In this document: piece after piece, positions 11,918 through 22,500 of the stretch
Layout of the letters: each line of letters begins with the position of its first letter
Numbering within the stretch: position 1 is the stretch's first letter
DNA from: Sinonovacula constricta
Taxonomy: Eukaryota; Mollusca; Bivalvia; Cardiida; Solecurtidae
Reading direction: 5' to 3'
DNA: 64,000 nt
Assembly: GCA_007844125.1 (NCBI GenBank)
Contig: CM017567.1
Location: 16,233,875 to 16,297,874 of the forward strand
Position numbers and translations under genes: made by a program
Notes under the pieces: model-generated
What the model was told of the DNA's origin: nothing
The model's input: only the letters and a program-made list of their open reading frames with translations
Databases searched by the model: none

Positions 11918-13318
11918 GAATTGAATGCAGTCACATTGTTGTTGAGTGCAGTCCCATGATTGTTGAGTGTGATCCCATTGTTGTAGAATGTAGTCCCATG
12001 GTTGTTGAGTGTGGTCCCATGATCGTAAAGTGTAGCCCCGTGATTGTTGAGTGTAGTCCCATGGTTGTAGAGTGCAGTCCCATGATTGTTGAGTGCAGTC
12101 CCATGATTGTTGAGTGCAGCCCCATGATTGTTGAGTGTGATCCCATTGTTGTAGAATGTAGTCCCATGGTTGTTGAGTGTAGTCCCATGATCGTAAAGTG
12201 TAGCCCCGTGATTGTTGAGTGTAGTCCCATGGTTGTAGAGTGCAGTCCCATGATTGTTGAGTGTGGTCCCATGATTGTTGAGTGCAGCCCCATGATTGTT
12301 GAGTATAGTCCCTTGATTGTTGAGTGTAGTCCCATGATTGTTGAGTGTAGCCCCGTGATTGTTGAGTGTAGTCCCATGGTTGTAGATTGTAGTCACATGA
12401 TTGTTGAGTGTGGTCCCATGATTGTTGAATGCAGCCCCATGATTGTTGAGTATAGTCCCTTGATTGTTGAGTGTGGTCCCATGATTGTTGAGTGTGGTCC
12501 CATGATTGTTGAGTGCAGCCCCATGATTGTTGAGTATAGTCCCTTGATTGTTGAGTGTAGTCCCATGATTGTTGAGTGTAGCCCCGTGATTGTTGAGTGT
12601 AGTCCTATGGTTGTAGATTGTAGTCACATGATTGTTGAGTGTGGTCCCATGATTGTTGAATGCAGCCCCATGATTGTTAAGTATAGTCCCTTGATTGTTG
12701 ACTGTAGTCCCATGATTGTTGAGTATAGTCCCTTGATTGTTGAGTGTGGTCCCATGATTGTTGAGTGTAGTCCCATGATTGTTGAGTGCAGCCCCATGAT
12801 TGTTGAGTGTGGTCCCATGATTGTTCAGTGCAGCCCCATGATTGTTGAGTGTGGTTCCATGGTTGTAGAGTGTAGTCCCATGATTGTTGAATGCAGCCCC
12901 ATGATTGTTGAGTGTAGTCCCATGATTGTTGAGTGCAGCCCCATGATTGTTGAGTGTGGTCCCATGATTGTTCAGTGCAGCCCCATGATTGTTGAGTGTG
13001 GTTCCATGGTTGTAGAGTGTAGTCCCATGATTGTTGAATGCAGCCCCATGATTGTTGAGTGTGGTCCCATGATTGTTGAGTGTAGTCCCATGATTGTTGA
13101 GTGCAGCCCCATGATTGTTGAGTGTGGTCCCATGATTGTTGAGTGCAGCCCCATGATTGTTGAGTGTGGTTCCATGGTTGTAGAGTGTAGTCCCATGGTT
13201 GTTGAGTGTAGTCCCATGATTGTTGAGTGTAGCCCCGTGATTGTTGAGTATAGTCCCATAGTTGTAGAGTGTAGTCCCATGGTTGTTGAGAGTAGCGCCA
13301 TGATTGCTGTGTGTAGTC
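11918..13318. repeat. 21-bp minisatellite, array 1 (about 67 units)
   Basis: Units follow GTTGAGTGTAGTCCCATGAT plus one base. Variants include CAGCCCC, GGTCCC, CCCTTG and GTTGTAGAG. The 30-bp variant units found in array 2 were not seen here. The stop-free 21-bp unit gives a 477-codon plus-strand frame (11956-13389) and overlapping minus-strand frames, which I do not regard as protein. Confidence 0.97.
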
Positions 13319-13523
13319 AGGTTGTAAAACTGCCCTGTCTACTGCTTTATAAGCGGTACTCTATATTCTTGGTTATAAAACTAACTTGAGTTAAGTTTTA
13401 TTAAACCCAGTTATAATAAACCAGTAAATTATTATTGCCTATATACCCAGTCATAATTTACCAGTATGTCATTATTACCCAGCTTCTCAAGTTAAACGGT
13501 AATTTTATATGCTGGTTTAGACA

Positions 13524-13601
13524 CTTCGCTAACAGGGCGAATGCTCTACCGACTAAGCTAACCGGACCGCTTACACATTCTCTCCCTATCACCCGGCTAC
13601 A
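13524..13601 (-). repeat. 3' LTR, truncated
   Basis: It matches the first 78 bases of the 5' LTR, beginning TGTAGCCGGGTGATAGG on the minus strand. D-arm pairing (GCTT with GAGC) and the anticodon stem (TTCGC with GCGAA) are better kept here than in the 5' LTR. The last 50 or so bases are missing at the junction with element E1. Confidence 0.75.
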
Positions 13602-13705
13602 TACACCCCGGGCATCTTGAAGTTCGTCCCCGAATTTCCACAGACTAAATACTCTACATAGAACTCACAAGCACTTCTCAAGCACTTGTACGTAACGACC
13701 GCGGA

Positions 13706-13722
13706 CCCCACGTTGGGCGCCA
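13706..13722 (-). other. Retroelement primer-binding site
   Basis: The minus strand reads TGGCGCCCAACGTGGGG, the form complementary to the 3' end of tRNA-Lys used by many retroelements. It lies one base inside the LTR end TGTTACA, the standard position for priming minus-strand DNA. Confidence 0.8.
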
Positions 13723-13723
13723 T

Positions 13724-13853
13724 TGTAACATAGGGAGAAAAATGTGCAGTCAGTCCGGGACTTGAACCCGGGAACCTTCGCTAACAGGACGAATGTACTA
13801 CCGACTGAGCTAACCGTACCGCTTACATATTCTCTCCCTATCACCCGGCTACA
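13724..13853 (-). repeat. 5' LTR containing a tRNA-like sequence
   Basis: The minus strand starts TGTAGCC and ends TGTTACA. Inside it lie A box TAGCTCAGTCGG (13801-13812) and B box GGTTCAAGTCC (13758-13768), both exact matches to RNA polymerase III consensus. The T-arm pairs CCGGG with CCCGG around TTCAAGT. The anticodon-like loop reads CCTGTTA. Only about four inner acceptor pairs form, so this is a tRNA-like promoter, not a tRNA gene. Confidence 0.75.
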
Positions 13854-14214
13854 CATGTACTCTGAAATTCTACTTCTTTGTGCGGTTTTAATGCCAACTA
13901 ATCTGGAAAAGACTTCGTCAGATGGTGTCCATCGTACTTCATCCGGGGACCATTTGCTTTTAGAGAGAAAGCGCGCGCATTTCATGGACTTTGATTTCAC
14001 CGCGATCTCTATCATAAATCAAAAACTATTAACAAAGTGTCATATGACATATCTGTTGAGATGTGTATATACATATATATGAATATTAATATTGTTCTGA
14101 AATCGCTTAGTGTGTTCTAAAACTCTTCACAAAGATCGGTGTGTGTTCAAGTATTATTCACACAGATATTTACATGAGGCTGAAAAGACGTTAAAAGTGA
14201 TCACTTAGGATCTA

Positions 14215-15002
14215 AACGGTGTCCTCTCCATCATACCAAGGTTCCACAGCACATGCAACTGGCGGATTAACGCAAAAAAGGAGGCCAGCCAGTCACTACC
14301 CTTTGACCGCACCATGTCGCAGGGCCCGACTGCCACACCTGTACATACAGAGGGTGTTCCGATTGGTCCTCTCTGTGATGACGATCGATATACGCTCGAA
14401 ATGCTAACGGGACCACCGTCATGTGATGACGGAGTGTCAGCGGACCATTCAATACAGCAGTCTTACCTATACGATGCCGTACAAGTCACCGAGCGATAAT
14501 ACTCATGACCAATCAAGCCAACCGATTTCGAACCAGCAGTTTTTTTGCGATGCTCGATGATGAACTGTACAATCTGCCAACGTCATTATATATTGACAAG
14601 CTGTTAGAACTTACAAATAGAAATGACGACACTATTTGCCTGTATAGAAGCATTCTTTTAAGAAGAGCCCAGGAATCAGAATCTTGTCCTCAAGGCACAC
14701 TGATACACCGCAGAACGACAAAGGCAGAGGGAAGCTCAGAGCGATATGCCAAAGATTGCTACGTATTACAAGAAGTTATTGACAATGATAATTTTAGGAT
14801 ACTAGCTGACATTCTTGTAAGGCGAAGATTACCGACAAAATCCAACTATAGAGCCGACTCCGGAAGACCGACACCCGAAGCTTCCTGCACAATCCAACAA
14901 GAACTAGCGCAAATAAAATCTACTATCCAACTGTTGTCTGAAGATATTATTGAGCTAAAACATGAAAAGCAATCAATGGCTCAAACTATCATGTCTTTGT
15001 AG
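14215..15002 (+). pseudogene. LINE C ORF1-like protein, frame-broken
   Basis: The main open part (14505-15002, 165 codons) encodes DDELYNLPTSLYIDKLLEL, a basic middle (RRRLPTKSNYRADSGRP) and a C-terminal heptad-like stretch with IQQELAQIKSTIQLLSEDII that may form a coiled coil. An in-frame-style extension upstream (14314-14499) ends in a stop just before it, consistent with one frameshift in a longer original. Position ahead of an RT remnant in the same orientation suggests LINE ORF1, an RNA-binding partner of the RT. I do not recognise a named domain. It could also be the N-terminus of a single-ORF element. Confidence 0.55.
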
Positions 15003-15198
15003 ACACAATATGCTCCAAACTTTAATTTCAAACATTGTCTCCGAAGACAAAAGATTACGCTCTATCGATTCCTAAAACTTAGTAAAAGTCTTGTGATATC
15101 CAATTAAGTGTAGATGCATTAAGCAGACATATGCAAGCGGTCTTGTCACGAAGAACGGCGTGTAACACTCCCATACTAAAACCTGACCCGATCGACCA

Positions 15199-16560
15199 AT
15201 GGAAACGTGTAACGACGACAATGCCCAGGAGTGCATTCGAACCAAACCTGCCCAGCCGCACATCTCTGGCACTGGATTCGAGAAGAATACAACTAACTCA
15301 AACCAAACTGCATCATCTCAACTCCAAAACCAATATTCATGCCACAAAACAAACATAAGCGAAAAGAAAGCAAATAAGATCGAGCAAAACGTAACTGAAT
15401 CAAGACGCATCGACGTCCGCATATCGAACAGAGAAGCCCTACAACTGAATAAACAGCAAAGACTCGAACTTGACCAAAAACAAACCAACAACGCCAGAAT
15501 CCTACATCAGCTGGAAGCCAATAACGAGGGATTAGTTGTTGGAGGACTTAACTGCGGAAACCCCACTCTAGCAGACGATTTAACGCTGCTATGTAACAAC
15601 AAACTGTCGCTAGAAAGGCAATTGACTCTCACAAACGATTACGCAAATAAATGGGGATACGAATTCAAAAATGACAAATGTAAACTTGTTATTTTTGGGA
15701 AAAAGAAAAACCCAAACACTAAGTATGTTATTTGGAAAGCACATTATCTCGCCATCCCAATGCGCCAAAGACGTCGGAATAATATTACAAAATAACCTTA
15801 AATGTTCACAGACCATAGAAATCGCGCTCGTAAGGGTCGATAGTCAGTATTTTCTATTTTATCCTTAGAACAGAATAAAGGCTATATCAATAACCAAACG
15901 CTCGCATCAATCGTTAGAAAGGTTTCACTCCCAACGTTGCTATACGGCTCAGAATTATGGAATCATACCATTAAAAATGACATGCTAAAAGTCGAAAAAG
16001 TGATTCGGCTCGCGGCAAAATGTGTTCAGCACTTACCGATGCAAACTAGAACTGACATAGCTCTATGCACTCTCGGGTGGCTCCCAACCGAAGCGGAGAT
16101 TGATCAACGAAAACTCATGCTTTTACAAAAACTGTGCTCTATGCCTACTAATCTATATTGCAAAAAGTTATTTTCGTATAGGTTAAACATATTCTATATT
16201 AGAGGACTTAACGGTAAACTTGGATTTATACCGGACTGCGTGAACATCCTAAACAGATTTAACCTACTGTTTGTTTTAAATAATTACATAAAAATGTCTT
16301 ACTTTCCCACTTAGTTTCAATGGAAGATGATCATCTCTAAATTGGTGCTACAGAAATATGTCGGTGAACATGACTATCGATTAGCTACAGACCCGGATTC
16401 CTACATCTACAGCAGGCTGCAAACATTCGCTTCACCGTCCATTCTGTGGGAATACGCAGTGACTCGTAAAGAAATTAAAGCTGCGAGGTCCTCCATAAGA
16501 ATTTTATGCTATAAGAACTTCCAAGGGATATCAAACTGTAAAAAGTGCAGCTATTATTAA
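15199..16560 (+). pseudogene. LINE C reverse transcriptase C-terminal half, internally deleted element
   Basis: A hydrophilic Gln/Asn-rich segment (15199-15530) runs in frame into GGLNCGNPTLADDLTLL, the RT catalytic box (Leu-Ala-Asp-Asp, 15568-15579). NDKCKLVIFGKK, a thumb region and the C-terminal domain follow in shifted frames, including LPTLLYGSELW (near 15928-15960), KVIRLAAKCVQHLP and IALCTLGWLPTEAEIDQRKL (near 15995-16110). It ends near C-x2-C at 16540. The endonuclease and the fingers and first palm motifs of RT are absent between the ORF1-like part and LADD, so the element has a large internal deletion. Several stops and frameshifts follow. Non-functional. Confidence 0.85.
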
Positions 16561-16687
16561 TATACATATCGGTCGTTTTCAGAAGAACATACTCTAATTC
16601 ACATTCGGATTTGTTTACAATGCACTGGAATTGAACTACATCAACAGGAGTGTGTGATGTAGTGTAAATGCTTTTCCCAGAGGCAGG

Positions 16688-16960
16688 TGCCCATGTAGCT
16701 CAGTCGCTATAGCACCTACCTCAAGAGCAGGATGTCCTGGATTCGACCACTCCCTCGGTAATGGATTTTTCCAGCCTTTTTAGTGGCGTCAGAATTAATT
16801 CACCAGAACACCCTGTGAAGCAGGAACATGCTAGGTACTGGTGGTTCTGTCCAGTTAATACCTGGCTAAAAATAACAAGGGTTAAAAGCTCTCTGCCCAG
16901 GAAGGCCAGGTGGTAGAGCACCTGATTTCGGAGGGGATCTTGGGTTCGAACTCAATACTG
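16688..16960 (+). mobile_element. Dimeric tRNA-derived SINE-like element
   Basis: Two tRNA-like heads lie in the same orientation. The first has TAGCTCAGTCGC (16695-16706) and GGATTCGACCA (16739-16749). The second has GGCCAGGTGGTAG (near 16904) and GGTTCGAACTC (16943-16953). About 150 bp of non-tRNA sequence separates them. Neither folds with an acceptor stem. It may be one composite SINE or two neighbouring insertions. Confidence 0.55.
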
Positions 16961-17435
16961 TGTACTGTTTAAGTAATTTTGCCAGCTCGGATCAATTCGG
17001 TTAAATCAGGATATATGCAGTAAATTGAAAGAAGGTGGGGCCATAGAGGTTGAAAGGGGGAGGGGCGGGGGTGTAGGGGCTATCAGACCTGAGAGATAGA
17101 AAATATACGAACAACATTTGAACCTATTCATACAGTTTGAGGAAGAGGTAGAGACGTGTAAATATGGACCAACTTTTATTGGTGCATGTCTACATTACAT
17201 GTCACGAATGATTATAAATGCATGTATCACGCATTTTTCTTAATGTGCCACTAACACTGAATTATCACTTAATCTTCTATAATCACAAACATAGGCCTAT
17301 ACGTACGTAGTCATATCATGATCAGCAGTTAAGTACAGAATAATATCCCTAAAATTGCATAGCACAAATAGATAATACACGTGTCTGATTCTGTCGGTAA
17401 GAAACTCACAACTTGAAAGTACGCACGAACGCGGA

Positions 17436-17485
17436 CCAGTTCAAGCGGTACATTAGCGCTCCCTTGCGTCCTAATGTTGAACTGG
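17436..17485. other. Imperfect hairpin
   Basis: CCAGTTCA pairs with TGAACTGG (outer stem) and CATTAG with CTAATG (inner stem) around a 14-base loop. The surrounding 16970-18440 is AT-rich spacer in which nothing else was recognised. Confidence 0.6.
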
Positions 17486-18439
17486 TGTTAAAATGTAAAA
17501 TGTAATCGTGATTTTCGCCCCGCGATTTGTAATTTGTAAATTGTATATTTGGGAATGTGAAATTGTTCAAATGTAATGTTGAAATGTGAATTTTTTCCTG
17601 TGATATATGAAAGTTAGGATGTAATTAGACAGCGGTATTTAGCATGCGCTGTGTTGCAATTTGCATATTGACATTTGAAGTGACAAATACGAGCATTGAA
17701 AGTTAGAAATAGTAATTAGAATATTGGCGGATATCTACTTCCATAGATTACCGTGCAGCCTAAGTGACTGTTGTGATGCAATTATCTCTAACTTTTTTGC
17801 GACAAGCTGATAATGAAACCTTTTACGTCTGTCTATTCAATCCCAGTGTCCCACATAACTGTGGGATAAGAGACTTAGATACAAAATTATACATATGCAC
17901 AACATTTGCTTTCATACAGAAAGCTGTTTCGGCCTACACAAAGTAAACAAGTTGTAAAGGTACAATATTATATATAAACAAACAGGTGATGAGGTAAAAT
18001 AAGTTTTGTGCTTTGTCTACATAAATCTCCATTTAATACGGAACATTTGGTGATTTCCAATGTTTTGATACACTATGCCATTTAAATAATCACTGTGTTT
18101 TATTCTAATCATCACTAACAATAGATGATGTGTTGTTTATGTTATCTTAAATATACTCTACATCGAATCATATAGTAGATGCGCTGTATGACCTAAAGTA
18201 AGTGTGTAATGACAACAATAACTACAAATTATCATTACATTATGATTATTGTGTTTGTTTTAAAAACTGTTATTATTCTCTTACAATTACATGTAACTAT
18301 GCAAACTTTACTAGATATGCGAACAAAAGTGTATCTCATGAATGCAAGCACGTACCTCGCCGTACATTTTTTTTATGTTATAACCTCTGCGTATTTGTAT
18401 TCGCAGGCAGTCACGTTGTCTCTTGTTTCCTCCGTCAAA

Positions 18440-18533
18440 CCCTCTCTCGCGCTCTCTCTCCCCTCCCCCCCCTCTCTCTCTCTCTCTCTCTACTCTTTCT
18501 CCCTCCCTCCCCCCTCTCTCTCTCTCTCCCTTT

Positions 18534-18580
<47 letters not shown>

Positions 18581-18610
18581 TCTCTCTCTCTCTCACTCAC
18601 TTTCCCCACC
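18440..18610. repeat. CT-rich microsatellite
   Basis: Long CTCTCT runs are interspersed with CCCCTCCC blocks. Overlapping open frames through it reflect low complexity only. The flanking 18610-19190 shows nothing recognised beyond a CGTGCATCCCGGCA phrase shared with 10845. Confidence 0.95.
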
Positions 18611-19189
18611 CTCCCTTACTTCTCACTCCCGCCTGTCTCATTCTCCATTGTACATTTATATTGATGCAAACACATTCTTCCGTGCACTAATGTGTTTCTA
18701 TCCTCGATAAACATGTATTATACACATCATTTTGTTACATCACCTATATGAACTACTACATAATGTTACTGTTATATGTTCACATTTACCCATGTTTATA
18801 TATGTATCACTGGAAAGTGGAATAAAAGAGTATCTATCTATATAAACGGGCTCGTGCATCCCGGCACACAATCAATACAACACACGTGCTTGAAACAGGA
18901 AACCACGTGATGTAAAACATGAAAGGAAGCCAGTATATATGTTGATAATTATGTGAGTCACAACATTGAATTTATCATTTAACATACTTCGGAATCCCAG
19001 CTGTTTTGAAAGGCACCGTATGTTGTGTTGATTAATTTTGTTTACTGCCCCTACCTATAATTAACACAGCAAGTTTTTACATTAACTCTGTATCATCTTC
19101 ATCGTCATCTGTCTTATGCATTGCAACTGATCCTTAGACAACGATAATTAGTAAGCACGAATACATGTTTGAGATGGAATGGGATTTGC

Positions 19190-19455
19190 CGGCATTTTTA
19201 CCGATACTGTGCAGCGAAATTTCTATCATTATAGCACAGGGACACTTATAAGGTGCCCAGGGACTGAACACAGCCGGTCCATTACACAGACACCGGCGAG
19301 TCAGTCGTAATGCTGCCCCCTTAGCCCTGAGCGTTAGGAGGGAAAGCCACTACTACCAACTTTAAAGTCTTTGGTTTGACCCGACCGGGGTTTGAACCCG
19401 CGACCTCCCGATCCGCAAACTGACGCTCTACCACCTGAGCTATTGCGGCCGGTAG
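19190..19455 (-). mobile_element. tRNA-derived SINE (family S2, copy 2)
   Basis: The minus strand has A box TAGCTCAGGTGG (19431-19442), B box GGGTTCAAACC (19389-19399), then ACCAAAGACTTTAAAGTTGG, a TTTCCCTCCTAACGCTCAG segment, and a tail running to about 19190. The head is better preserved than at 11760-11835. Its position relative to the 21-bp array is the same in both places. Confidence 0.75.
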
Positions 19456-19539
19456 AATACAAGTTTAAAGGCGAAATTTGTACATGTTTCGTTTCAATAT
19501 ACTTCTATAACTTAACATGCTGTTAATATATTCGAAGAA

Positions 19540-22500
19540 TTGAGTGCAGTCACATGGTTGTTGAGTGCAGTCCCATGATTGTTGAGTGTAGCCCCATGAT
19601 GTCGAGTGTAGTCCCATGATTGTTGAGTGTAGCCCCGTGATTGTTGAGTGTAGTCCCATGATTGTTGAGTGTAGTCCCATGATTGTTGAGTGTAGTCCCA
19701 AGATTGTTGAGATTGTTGAGTGTAGTCCCATGATTGTTGAGTGTAGTCCCATGATTGTTGAGTGTAGCCCCATGATTGTTGAGTGTAGCCCCGTGATTGT
19801 TGAGTGTAGTCGCACAATTGTTGAGTGTAGTCCCATGACTGTTGAGTGTAGTCCCATGATTGTTGAGTGTAGTCCCATGATTTCTGATTGTAGTCCCATG
19901 ATTGTTGATATTGTTGAGTGTAGTCCCATGATTGTTGAGTGTAGTCCCATGATTGTTAAATGTAGTCCCATGATTGTTGAGTGTAGTCCCATGATTGCTG
20001 ATATTGTTGAGTGTAGTCCCATGATTGTTGAGTGTAGTCCCATGATTGTTGAATGTAGTCCCATGATTGTTGATATTGTTGAGTGTAGTCCCATGATTGT
20101 TGATATTGTTGAATGTAGTCCCATGATTGTTGATATTGTTGAGTGTAGTCCCATGATTGTTGAGTGTAGTCCCATGATTGTTAAATGTAGTCCCATGATT
20201 GTTGAGTGTAGTCCCATGATTGTTGAGTGTAGTCCCATGATTGTTGAATGTTGTCCCATGATTGTTGATATTGTTGAGTGTAGTCCCATGATTGTTGAGT
20301 GTAGTCCCATGATTGTTGAATGGAGTCTCATGATTGTTGAGTGTAGTCCAATGATTGTTGAGTGTAGTCCCATGATTGTTGAATGTTGTCCCATGGCTGT
20401 TGAGTGTAGTCCCATAATTGTTGAGTGTAGTTCCATGACTGTTGAATGTAGTCCCATAATTGTTGAGTGTAGTCCCATGATTGTTGAGTGTAGTCCCATG
20501 ATTGTTGAGTGTAGTCCCATGATTGTTGAATGTAGTCCCGTAATTGTTGAATGTAGTCCCATAATTGTTGAGTGTAGTCCCATGATTGTTGAGTGTAGTT
20601 CCATGACTGTTGAATGTAGTCCCATAATTGTTGAGTGTAGTCCCATGATTGTTGAGTGTAGTCCCATGATTGTTGAGTGTAGTCCCATGATTGTTGAATG
20701 TAGTCCCATAATTGTTGAGTGTAGTCCCATAATTGTTGAGTGTAGTCCCATGATTGTTGAGTGTAGTCCCATGATTGTTGAGTGTAGTCCCATGATTTCT
20801 GATTGTAGTCCCCTGATTGTTGATATTGTTGAGTATAGTCCCATGATTGTTGAGTGTAGTCCCATGATTGTTAAATGTAGTCCCATGGTTGTTGAGTGTA
20901 GCCCCGTGATTGTTGAGTGTAGTCCCATGATTGTTGATATTGTTGAGTGTAGTCCCATGATTGTTGAGTGTAGTCCCATGATTGTTGAATGTAGTCCCAT
21001 GATTGTTGATATTGTTGAGTGTAGTCCCATGATTGTTGATATTATTGAATGTAGTCCCATGATTGTTGAGTGTAGTCCCATGATTGTTGAATGTTGTCCC
21101 ATGATTGTTGATATTGTTGAATGTAGTCCCATGATTGTTGAGTGTAGTCCCATGATTTTTGATTGTAGTCCCATGATTGTTGATATTGTTGAGTGTAGTC
21201 CCATGATTGTTGACTGTAGTCCCATGATTGTTGAATGTAGTTCCTTGATTGTTGAGTGTAGTCCCATGATTGTTGAGTGTAGTCCCATGATTGTTGAATG
21301 TAGTCCCATGATTGTTGATATTGTTGAGTGTAGTCCCATGATTGTTGAGTGTAGTCCCATGATTGTTGAATGTAGTCCCATGATTGTTGAGTGTAGCCCC
21401 ATGATTATTAAGTGTAGTCCCATGATTGTTGAATGTAGTCCCATGGTTGTTGAGTCTAGTCCCATAATTGTTGAGTGTAGTCCCATGATTGTTGATATTG
21501 TTGAGTGTAGTCCCATGATTGTTGATATTGTTGAGTGTAGTCCCATAGTTGTTGAGTGTAGTCCCATAATTGTTGAGTGTAGTCCCATGGTTGTTGAGTG
21601 TAGTCCCATGATTGTTGAGTGTAGTCCCATGATTGTTGAATGTAGTCCCATGATTGTTGAGTGTAGTCCCATGATTGTTGAGTGTAGTCCCATGATTGTT
21701 GAATGTTGTCCCATGATTGTTGATATTGTTGAGTGTAGTCCCATGATTGTTGAGTGTAGTCCCATGATTGTTGAATGGAGTCTCATGATTGTTGAGTGTA
21801 GTCCAATGATTGTTGAGTGTAGTCCCATGATTGTTGAATGTTGTCCCATGGCTGTTGAGTGTAGTCCCATAATTGTTGAGTGTAGTTCCATGACTGTTGA
21901 ATGTAGTCCCATAATTGTTGAGTGTAGTCCCATGATTGTTGAGTGTAGTCCCATGATTGTTGAGTGTAGTCCCATGATTGTTGAATGTAGTCCCGTAATT
22001 GTTGAATGTAGTCCCATAATTGTTGAGTGTAGTCCCATGATTGTTGAGTGTAGTTCCATGACTGTTGAATGTAGTCCCATAATTGTTGAGTGTAGTCCCA
22101 TGATTGTTGAGTGTAGTCCCATGATTGTTGAGTGTAGTCCCATGATTGTTGAATGTAGTCCCATAATTGTTGAGTGTAGTCCCATAATTGTTGAGTGTAG
22201 TCCCATGATTGTTGAGTGTAGTCCCATGATTGTTGAGTGTAGTCCCATGATTTCTGATTGTAGTCCCCTGATTGTTGATATTGTTGAGTATAGTCCCATG
22301 ATTGTTGAGTGTAGTCCCATGATTGTTAAATGTAGTCCCATGGTTGTTGAGTGTAGCCCCGTGATTGTTGAGTGTAGTCCCATGATTGTTGATATTGTTG
22401 AGTGTAGTCCCATGATTGTTGAGTGTAGTCCCATGATTGTTGAATGTAGTCCCATGATTGTTGATATTGTTGAGTGTAGTCCCATGATTGTTGATATTAT

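Larger units (their letters stand above)
11711..13529. mobile_element. Minisatellite-bearing element E1, copy 1
   Basis: The unique left flank (11711-11917) and right flank (13318-13529) match 19328-19539 and 25903-26113 around a second array of the same 21-bp unit. The whole unit (tRNA-like head, about 80-bp spacer, array, about 200-bp right flank) has therefore been copied as a block. The right homology ends at CTGGTTTAGACACTTCG, directly against the LTR element that follows. No terminal inverted repeats were seen, so the mode of movement is unknown. Elements with an internal tandem-repeat core (for example Pearl-like or Helentron-derived) are known in molluscs, but membership is not shown. 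Confidence 0.7.
13524..13853 (-). mobile_element. Miniature LTR-retrotransposon-like element (TRIM-like)
   Basis: Read on the minus strand: a 130-bp LTR (13853 to 13724) starts TGTAGCC and ends TGTTACA. One base follows, then a Lys-type primer-binding site (13722-13706). About 100 bp of non-coding interior carries a purine-rich CGGGGACGAA and GCCCGGGGTG just before the next TGTAGCC. A second, truncated LTR (13601 to 13524) closes it. The two LTR segments differ at about six of 78 aligned bases. There is no gag or pol, so the element is non-autonomous and would need enzymes in trans. The truncation abuts the end of element E1. Target duplication cannot be tested because one end is lost. Confidence 0.75.

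Noticed and set aside
11956..13389. 477-codon frame over the 21-bp array
   Set aside because: Same reason as array 2; overlapping minus-strand frames are also open.
13740..13860. Functional tRNA gene (minus strand)
   Set aside because: The outer acceptor pairs fail and position 33 is not T; the sequence lies within an LTR with a PBS beside it.
18202..18710. Overlapping Leu/Ser/Pro-rich frames
   Set aside because: They are translations of the CT microsatellite.
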